Positions 7,006 through 11,913 of a stretch of DNA of 11,913 nucleotides are shown here, piece after piece. Made by a program: the position numbers and the translations under genes. The first letter of the stretch is position 1, and each line of letters begins with the position of its first letter. Origin of the DNA: Clostridiaceae bacterium (GTDB lineage: Bacteria; Bacillota; Clostridia; Oscillospirales; Acutalibacteraceae); NCBI GenBank assembly GCA_016303035.1, contig JAEDML010000019.1:1-11913 (forward strand). Direction: 5' to 3'. The notes beneath the pieces are model-generated. The model searched no databases and was not told the DNA's origin. It worked only from the letters and a program-made list of their open reading frames with translations.

Positions 7006-7108
7006 ATTTTACACCCTATACATTACATTGTATTTTAACATAAAAACTCCTATGTATCAACTGAAAAATTCGTCATTTTAAGTGCTAAATATTAACACGG
7101 TGTAAAAT
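7006..7108. repeat. Inverted 10-mer pair flanking the lipid-operon promoter
   Basis: ATTTTACACC (7006-7015) and GGTGTAAAAT (7099-7108) are exact inverted copies, one in the leader and one upstream of the -35 box. The upstream copy overlaps a small palindrome ACACGGTGT (7095-7103). They could be paired binding sites, but the region is AT-rich and chance is not excluded. Confidence 0.3.
7032..7060 (-). promoter_or_regulatory. Promoter of the lipid-modification operon
   Basis: On the - strand a -35 box TTGATA (7060-7055, 5/6) is followed after exactly 17 bases by TAAAAT (7037-7032, 5/6), with TG at 7040-7039 as an extended -10. Transcription should begin near 7025, giving a leader of about 60 bases before the 6965 start. 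The spacer holds an inverted repeat ACATA-N8-TATGT (7055-7038), a possible operator. Confidence 0.75.
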
Positions 7109-7122
7109 TATTGCTAAAATTT

Positions 7123-7160
7123 ACAGTCCGTACGCAAATTTTATTTTGCATACGGACTGT
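7123..7160 (-). terminator. Probable terminator of the GH3 gene
   Basis: ACAGTCCGTA (7123-7132) pairs with TACGGACTGT (7151-7160). The stem continues, after one C-A mismatch, with GCAAA (7134-7138) and TTTGC (7145-7149). It lies 28 bases beyond the GH3 stop. Reading the - strand, the stem is followed by AAATTTTAGC, only a weak T run, so termination efficiency is uncertain. It also separates the GH3 transcript from the lipid-operon promoter downstream. Confidence 0.6.
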
Positions 7161-7188
7161 CGAATATTGTTATATAAGCGCCTAAATA

Positions 7189-9564
7189 TCAATCAAAATT
7201 AAGGAATGTATTTAACATACGGCGCACACAGGCTTCAAGATCTCCTCTTGTAAGTCTTCCGTCTTTTAAGGCCTCTGCCAAATCATCGGGATAACCGATA
7301 TGCATCTTTACATCATTTCCGGCTTTAACCTCTTTTACGGGATCGTTTTTGCGTCCCCAGTCGGTTGTAACCATTCCCTTAAAGCCCCATTCCTTGCGGA
7401 GAATTCCGTCAAGCAGCTCGTGACTTTCGGAGGTATGTACGCCGTTTATTAGATTGTAAGATGTCATAATCGTCCAGGGCTGAGCTTCTTTTACGCAGAT
7501 TTCAAAGCCCTTAAGGTAAATTTCGCGAAGCGCGCGCTCGGATACGCGTGAATCGGAATTTACACGGTTGATTTCCTTATTGTTGCAGGCAAAATGCTTT
7601 GCAGAAGCGGCAACCTTTTGAGATTGCATACCGTTTATAAGCGCCGCCGCCATTTTTCCGGCAATCAGCGGATCTTCGGAAAAATATTCGAAGTTTCTGC
7701 CGCAAAGAGGACTGCGGTGAATATTAAGCGCAGGGGTAAGCCATACGGCTATGTTGTTTTCCTTTACTTCGGCAGCTCCTGCGGCGCCTATTTCGTATAC
7801 CAGTTCGGTATTCCAAGAGCAGGCAAGCAGAGTTGCGCAGGGCCAGGCAGTAGTTGGTATTCCGCAGTCTTTAAAAAGGCGAAGACCGGCAGGACCGTCG
7901 GCAGTCGGGAAAAGCGGCACGCCGAGTCTTGAAAGCCCGCCGAAGGAGAAGGTATTGGATACGCCGGAATTGCTGTTGCCGCCGACAAAATGAATCAGCT
8001 CTTCGTCTGTAAACTGCGCTAAAAATTCATCAAGCGTAATTTCTGTTCCTACCTTGTCGAACATTACGGGCTTTTCGGGCGCCTTTGCGGTATTTTCGGG
8101 ATGTACCGGATAATTATCGTTTATCTTACCTGCGGGCAGCTGTTCCATAGAACCGTCCGCTGTCATACGCGACTTTAATTCTATCGGTGCGCAACGGCTT
8201 TCAAGCTGCTTTATTACGCGGTATTCCTCATTTACCGTGAACTTGTATTCAAGCTCGGTGCAGTCGCTTACCGAGGTTCCGACAAATACCTTGTAATCTC
8301 CCTTTTCAAGCAGATATGCGGATTTTTGAAGCTTGCCGAGATCGTCAAAGCTTGCCATATCCTCCGCTTTAAAGCTGAGCGCCAAAGTTTCTTCTTCGCC
8401 GGGATTTAAAAGATGGGTCTTTTTAAATGCGGCAAGCTGCTTTTTGGGCTTTCCGAGCACGCCCTGAGGAGCGCCGTAGTAAACCTGAACTACCTCTTTA
8501 CCGGCAGTATTTCCGGTGTTCTTAACGGTTGCGGTGACGGTAATGCGGCTGCCGTCGTCGAATGCGGAAAGACCCGAAAGCTCAAATGTAGTGTACGAAA
8601 GTCCGTAGCCAAAAGGATAATTTACCTTTTTATTGGCTCCGGGTATTGTCTCAAAATAACGGTAGCCTACATAAATATCCTCGTTATAATCCACATAGTC
8701 GTCCGAATCGTTGAAGCCTGATGATGACGGATAATCGTCAAACGATTTTGCAAAGGTATCGGTAAGCTTTCCGGAGGGGTTAACGTCGCCGCACAGTATA
8801 TCGGCAACGGCAAGACCGCCCTCGGTTCCTGCCTGCCAGGCAAGCAGCGCGCTCTGAATATTATTGTTTTCGGCAAACCACTTAGTATCAATCATACCGC
8901 CGACATCAAGCACCGCTATAACCTTTTTAAAGGAGGCGCATACCCTGTCTGCAAGTGCCTGTTCGCTGTCGGTAAGATAAAAATCGCCCTTGTCGGAGTT
9001 GCGGTCCCAGCCTTCGGATGAAAAACGGCTTATGGTGATAATTGCGGTGTCTGCCGCTGCCGCCGCATTATCAAACAATTCCTGCGGAATTTCGGGTTCG
9101 CCTATTTTGTATTTAAAGAAAAGCTTTGCACCCGCTCGCTCACGGTCGGGTGATTCGGGCATTTTATATAATTCCTCATAATCCTTTTTACACGGTTCTT
9201 CATTACGCGCTTTTTCGCTTTTTACAAATGCTGTGTAAAAATCCGCGAGAGGCTTGAAAAGCTTTATTTTGCCTTCCTTCTCTTTAACCAGCATACCGTC
9301 GTAAATGTTTCTGACATACGGGGTGTAAACATCTCCGCTGCCGCCGCCGCCCTTTACATAATCTACGGTAGCAACGCCGAACAGGGCTACCGACTCGCCG
9401 TATTTAAGCGGAAGCGCTCCGCCCTCATTTTTAAGCAGAACCATACCTTCGGTCGCCGCTCTTCTTGAAAGCGAAATGTGGGCTTCGCTTGCCGTTACGC
9501 ATTTTCCGTCCGCTCCTAACGGAATGCAGGGCTGATATAAAAATCTTGAAAATCTTTTTGCCAT
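7189..9564 (-). CDS. Domain-permuted glycoside hydrolase family 3 (beta-glucosidase-like)
   Basis: A 791-residue GH3 enzyme with the usual domains in swapped order. The alpha/beta sandwich comes first (about residues 25-310, with VLLKNEG at 42-48 and the acid/base candidate E184 in SEGWDR). A fibronectin III-like domain follows (about 330-445), and the (beta/alpha)8 barrel comes last (about 500-791), with KHF at 656-658 and the nucleophile D735 in TTDWG. Canonical GH3 proteins run barrel, sandwich, FnIII; the permuted order is known from rumen beta-glucosidases. No signal peptide is seen, so it should act on imported oligosaccharides in the cytoplasm. The start is ATG 9564, because GGAGGT (9577-9572) lies 7 bases before it; the in-frame ATGs at 9582 and 9579 are upstream of or touch that site. 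Specificity (beta-glucoside, xyloside or other) cannot be told. It is transcribed divergently from an AraC regulator that probably controls it. Confidence 0.93.
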   Translation of the reverse strand: MAKRFSRFLYQPCIPLGADGKCVTASEAHISLSRRAATEGMVLLKNEGGALPLKYGESVALFGVATVDYVKGGGGSGDVYTPYVRNIYDGMLVKEKEGKIKLFKPLADFYTAFVKSEKARNEEPCKKDYEELYKMPESPDRERAGAKLFFKYKIGEPEIPQELFDNAAAAADTAIITISRFSSEGWDRNSDKGDFYLTDSEQALADRVCASFKKVIAVLDVGGMIDTKWFAENNNIQSALLAWQAGTEGGLAVADILCGDVNPSGKLTDTFAKSFDDYPSSSGFNDSDDYVDYNEDIYVGYRYFETIPGANKKVNYPFGYGLSYTTFELSGLSAFDDGSRITVTATVKNTGNTAGKEVVQVYYGAPQGVLGKPKKQLAAFKKTHLLNPGEEETLALSFKAEDMASFDDLGKLQKSAYLLEKGDYKVFVGTSVSDCTELEYKFTVNEEYRVIKQLESRCAPIELKSRMTADGSMEQLPAGKINDNYPVHPENTAKAPEKPVMFDKVGTEITLDEFLAQFTDEELIHFVGGNSNSGVSNTFSFGGLSRLGVPLFPTADGPAGLRLFKDCGIPTTAWPCATLLACSWNTELVYEIGAAGAAEVKENNIAVWLTPALNIHRSPLCGRNFEYFSEDPLIAGKMAAALINGMQSQKVAASAKHFACNNKEINRVNSDSRVSERALREIYLKGFEICVKEAQPWTIMTSYNLINGVHTSESHELLDGILRKEWGFKGMVTTDWGRKNDPVKEVKAGNDVKMHIGYPDDLAEALKDGRLTRGDLEACVRRMLNTFLNFD

Positions 9565-9593
9565 GGATTTTACCTCCATCATAGTTTATTTAC

Positions 9594-9622
9594 TTGTATA
9601 ATAGGACAAAATATGTTATAAT
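9594..9622 (+). promoter_or_regulatory. Promoter of the AraC-family regulator
   Basis: A perfect -10 TATAAT (9617-9622) has an extended TG at 9614-9615, and TTGTAT (9594-9599, 4/6) lies 17 bases upstream. Transcription would start near 9629, giving a leader of about 50 bases that contains the second direct repeat. The -10 overlaps the -35 of the divergent GH3 promoter. Confidence 0.7.
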
Positions 9623-9626
9623 TCAA
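9598..9626 (-). promoter_or_regulatory. Promoter of the GH3 gene
   Basis: On the - strand TTGAAT (9626-9621) and TATTAT (9603-9598, 5/6) are separated by 17 bases. Transcription would start near 9591, about 27 bases before the GH3 ATG. It shares almost all of its bases with the opposing regulator promoter, and its spacer contains the first AraC-type repeat. Confidence 0.6.
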
Positions 9627-9666
9627 GTCAAATATTAGAAAAATACAGACAAAATATGCTGTAAAT
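9605..9666. repeat. Direct repeats, probable AraC-family operator
   Basis: GACAAAATATG occurs at 9605-9615 and again at 9648-9658, and the match extends to 16 of 19 bases (9605-9623 and 9648-9666). The copies start 43 bases apart, about four helical turns. A degenerate middle copy, GTCAAATATT (9627-9636), lies about two turns from each. Direct repeats of this size and phase are typical half-sites for AraC proteins. Copy 1 covers both promoters; copy 2 ends at the regulator's ribosome binding site. Confidence 0.6.
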
Positions 9667-9678
9667 AGAGGTAAGACT

Positions 9679-10455
9679 ATGGATTTTTTCTATGAGAGGC
9701 GAGAGGACGGAATATCATTTGTAAAAATGCCTGTTTTGTCTTTTGATCCACATATACATATGCAGGCTGAAATTGCATTTTTATTAGAAGGCAGTTCCGA
9801 CTGCTATATAGACGGTGAAAAGTTCCTGCTTAATGAGGGAGACGCCGTTATAGTTTATCCTAATAAAATACATTCATATAAAGATGACGGAAAAGTTTCG
9901 GGTTGTGTTCTGATAGTGGAGCCTTCGGATTTTCCCGAGCTTAAAGCTATGTTCAGAAAAAAGGAGCCGGTATGTCCCGTAGTAAAGAAGGAACAGCTTG
10001 AAAATATCGGTTTTTACGAAACGCTTGACTTTGCTTACAGGGAGTTTAATTCCGGGTCAGACGCCGTAAAAAGGGGAAGTGTGCTTGTTGTTTTAGGTAG
10101 GCTGCTTTCGCTTTTGGAGCTTAAAGACGAGCACGGCGGCGACAACGGTATAATAAGGGATATTTTAAACTACTGCAAGGAAAATTACAGGGAAAAAATA
10201 ACGCTTTCGGATACTGCAAAGGCGCTTCACATCAGCAACGGTTATCTTTCGCACATATTTTCGGGAAGATTTCGAATGAGCTTTACCGATTATATAAATA
10301 TGCTTAGAATAAAAGACGCCTGCGCGCTGCTTAAAAACAGCGACGCAAGCGTTACGGAAATTTCCGGCATCTGCGGCTTTGCAAGCCTTCGCACCTTTAA
10401 CCGCGCGTTTTTAAAGCATGTTGGTATAACTCCCGGTAAATACCGCAGAATTTAA
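9679..10455 (+). CDS. AraC-family transcriptional regulator with cupin sensor domain
   Basis: A 258-residue regulator. The N-terminal part (about residues 1-85) is a cupin-like sensor with HIHMQAEIAFLLEGSSDCYIDG and then GDAVIVYPNKIHS, the two beta-barrel motifs of AraC arabinose-binding-like domains. The C-terminal part (about 156-258) is the double helix-turn-helix domain: the first unit is LSDTAKALHISNGYLSHIF, and the second ends in the family signature GFASLRTFNRAF followed by GITPGKYR. AGAGGT (9667-9672) lies 6 bases before the ATG. It is divergent from the GH3 gene with a 114-base gap carrying direct repeats, so it most likely controls that gene in response to a sugar and also itself. 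The effector is unknown. Its stop is 4 bases from the end of the convergent P-type ATPase gene. Confidence 0.93.
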   Translation: MDFFYERREDGISFVKMPVLSFDPHIHMQAEIAFLLEGSSDCYIDGEKFLLNEGDAVIVYPNKIHSYKDDGKVSGCVLIVEPSDFPELKAMFRKKEPVCPVVKKEQLENIGFYETLDFAYREFNSGSDAVKRGSVLVVLGRLLSLLELKDEHGGDNGIIRDILNYCKENYREKITLSDTAKALHISNGYLSHIFSGRFRMSFTDYINMLRIKDACALLKNSDASVTEISGICGFASLRTFNRAFLKHVGITPGKYRRI

Positions 10456-10459
10456 TTCA

Positions 10460-11913
10460 TTATTTGTATAAAACCTTATTTTTTATATTAAGCGTACGCA
10501 TTGCGTTAAGCACGCAGATTACAAGTACGCCGACATCTGCAAAGGAAGCCGCCCACATATTCGCAAGACCTGCCGCAGAGAGTATCAGCACGGCAAATTT
10601 TACAAGCAGTGAAAACGCTATATTTTGCCGCACTATACCTACGGTTTTGCGGGAGAGAGAAACGGCAGAAGGTATTTTCGATACCTTGTCGTCCATAAGC
10701 ACAATATCCGCCGCTTCAATTGCGGCGTCGCTTCCGAGCGCGCCCATAGCTATGCCGATATCGGCGCGGGCAAGCACGGGAGCGTCATTTATTCCGTCGC
10801 CGACAAAGGCTACTTTCCTGTCATCTTTCCTGTCATTTATTATTGTTTCAAGACAGCTTACCTTATCCTGGGGTAGGAGGGAGGCAAAGTATTCGTCCAT
10901 TCCGGTTTCATCCGCTACGGCGCGCGCGGTTTCCTCTCGGTCGCCGGTAAGCATTACTGTTTTAATTCCTGCCGTTTTCAGTTCCTTTATTGCGGCTATG
11001 CTGTCGGGCTTTGTGCGGTCGGAAATTACTATGTGACCTGCATATTCTCCGTCTGCCGCGATATGGACTACGGTACCTGCACGGTGACAGTCGCGGTAAT
11101 CTATATTCATCTTTCGCATAAGCTTGTCGTTTCCTACTAAAACCTTTTGAGAGCCTACTGTGGCGCTTACTCCGAAGCCTGCGATTTCGCTGACATTTTC
11201 TACCGTAACCGAGCCTATATCGCCCTTATAGGCTTCCTTTAATGATTTTGAAATAGGGTGGTCGGAAAAGCTTTCGGCGGCGGCCGCTATTTCAAGCAGG
11301 CGCTCTTCGCTGATTTTATTGGGATGAACCGCCGTTACAAAAAATTTTCCGGCAGTAAGCGTTCCTGTTTTGTCAAATACTACGGTTCCGATTTTTGAAA
11401 TATTTTCTAAGGCTTCAGACCCTTTAATTAAAATCCCCTTTTTGGAGGCGCCGCCTATTCCTCCGAAAAAGGTGAGCGGAACCGAAACCACAAGCGCGCA
11501 CGGGCAGGACACTACAAGAAAGGTAAGCGCGCGGTAAAGCCATTTTGTGAAATCCCCGAATATAATTGTCGGCAAAAGTGCAAAAAGTAATGCGAAAATA
11601 ACCACGGCAGGCGTATACCAATGCGCAAAGCGTGTTATGAAGCCTTCGGTTTTCGCCTTTTTTTCGGCCGCATTTTCTACCAGATCAAGAATTTTTGAAG
11701 CGGTCGATTCGCAGTATTCGTTTGTTACGCTTATACGCAAAAGACCGTTTAAATTAACGCATCCGCTGATTACCTTATCGCCTGCCTCTACATCGGTCGG
11801 CATAGATTCGCCTGTAAGTGCCGAGGTGTTAAGTGATGAATGCCCCTCCTCTACAATGCCGTCAAGCGGTACTTTTTCGCCCGGTTTTACTATTATTATA
11901 TCGCCTTTTTTTA
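10460..11913 (-). CDS. Heavy-metal P1B-type ATPase (Zn/Cd/Pb class), partial, N-terminus outside window
   Basis: 483 C-terminal residues are visible. The frame runs open past the first in-frame ATG (11803) to the window edge, and the sequence before it (KGDIIIVKPGEKVPLDG) is clearly actuator domain, so 11803 is not the start. In order, counting from the edge: TGES (33-36), the membrane metal motif CPC (136-138), the phosphorylation site DKTGT with D180, the HP pair of the nucleotide domain (218-219), GDGINDAP (near 370), and a last helix pair with K438 and D459. A lysine and an aspartate at those two places are the mark of the ZntA/CadA group (P1B-2), which exports Zn2+, Cd2+ or Pb2+ from the cytoplasm. 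N-terminal metal-binding domains and any regulator lie outside. It converges on the AraC gene with no clear terminator between. Confidence 0.93.
   Translation of the reverse strand, partial: KKGDIIIVKPGEKVPLDGIVEEGHSSLNTSALTGESMPTDVEAGDKVISGCVNLNGLLRISVTNEYCESTASKILDLVENAAEKKAKTEGFITRFAHWYTPAVVIFALLFALLPTIIFGDFTKWLYRALTFLVVSCPCALVVSVPLTFFGGIGGASKKGILIKGSEALENISKIGTVVFDKTGTLTAGKFFVTAVHPNKISEERLLEIAAAAESFSDHPISKSLKEAYKGDIGSVTVENVSEIAGFGVSATVGSQKVLVGNDKLMRKMNIDYRDCHRAGTVVHIAADGEYAGHIVISDRTKPDSIAAIKELKTAGIKTVMLTGDREETARAVADETGMDEYFASLLPQDKVSCLETIINDRKDDRKVAFVGDGINDAPVLARADIGIAMGALGSDAAIEAADIVLMDDKVSKIPSAVSLSRKTVGIVRQNIAFSLLVKFAVLILSAAGLANMWAASFADVGVLVICVLNAMRTLNIKNKVLYK

Noticed and set aside
6583..7043. 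Two + strand open frames opposite the acyltransferase and its promoter
   Set aside because: They overlap a recognised gene in antisense and run into its promoter region; no family features or initiation signals.
9565..9582. Longer GH3 start at the ATG of 9582 or 9579
   Set aside because: These codons run into the GGAGGT ribosome binding site that serves ATG 9564 at ideal spacing.
10464..11036. 190-codon open frame on the + strand opposite the ATPase
   Set aside because: Antisense shadow of a well-supported gene; composition is Ser/Ala-rich with no recognisable domain and no ribosome binding site.
11801..11803. ATG at 11803 as the start of the P-type ATPase
   Set aside because: The M follows TGES in the actuator domain and the frame continues upstream with family sequence to the window edge; the gene is cut by the window.
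1..11913. Defence system, prophage, transposon, CRISPR or tRNA genes
   Set aside because: Read on both strands; every long stretch is accounted for by metabolic, lipid, glycosidase, regulator or transporter genes, and no terminal repeats, transposase or repeat-spacer pattern is seen.

Overview
The window looks like a low-to-moderate GC Firmicute of the class Clostridia, probably a gut or rumen type. The evidence is a lysine (L-box) riboswitch, a DapL-type diaminopimelate pathway, strong purine-rich Shine-Dalgarno sites with TTG and GTG starts in use, and a domain-permuted family 3 glycosidase of the kind known from Ruminococcus and Butyrivibrio. No mobile element, tRNA, rRNA or CRISPR array is visible. 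The window is chromosomal in character; its beginning may hold the last codons of an upstream gene and its end cuts a P-type ATPase.

Left part (1-4640, + strand): a promoter, a lysine riboswitch with clear antiterminator and terminator, then a tight operon dapA-dapF-dapL-lysA. Together these make tetrahydrodipicolinate precursor (DapA), LL-diaminopimelate in one step (DapL), meso-diaminopimelate for the cell wall (DapF) and lysine (LysA). The reductase dapB and the aspartate kinase are not here. A symmetric hairpin between lysA and the next, convergent operon can terminate both.

Middle part (4639-7060, - strand): a promoter and three overlapping genes encoding a CrtO-like membrane acyltransferase, an MGDG-synthase/UgtP-like glycosyltransferase and a PAP2-type membrane protein. 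I read this as a small membrane-lipid cassette that may glycosylate a lipid and then acylate it. No carotenoid genes accompany the CrtO-like protein, so its substrate is open. This is the best candidate here for undescribed biochemistry.

Right part (7123-11913): a permuted GH3 beta-glycosidase (- strand) is transcribed divergently from an AraC-family cupin regulator (+ strand). The short gap between them holds two almost fully overlapping opposed promoters and a 19-bp direct repeat that probably is the regulator's operator. The regulator gene converges, with a 4-base gap, on a Zn/Cd/Pb-type P1B ATPase that runs off the window.
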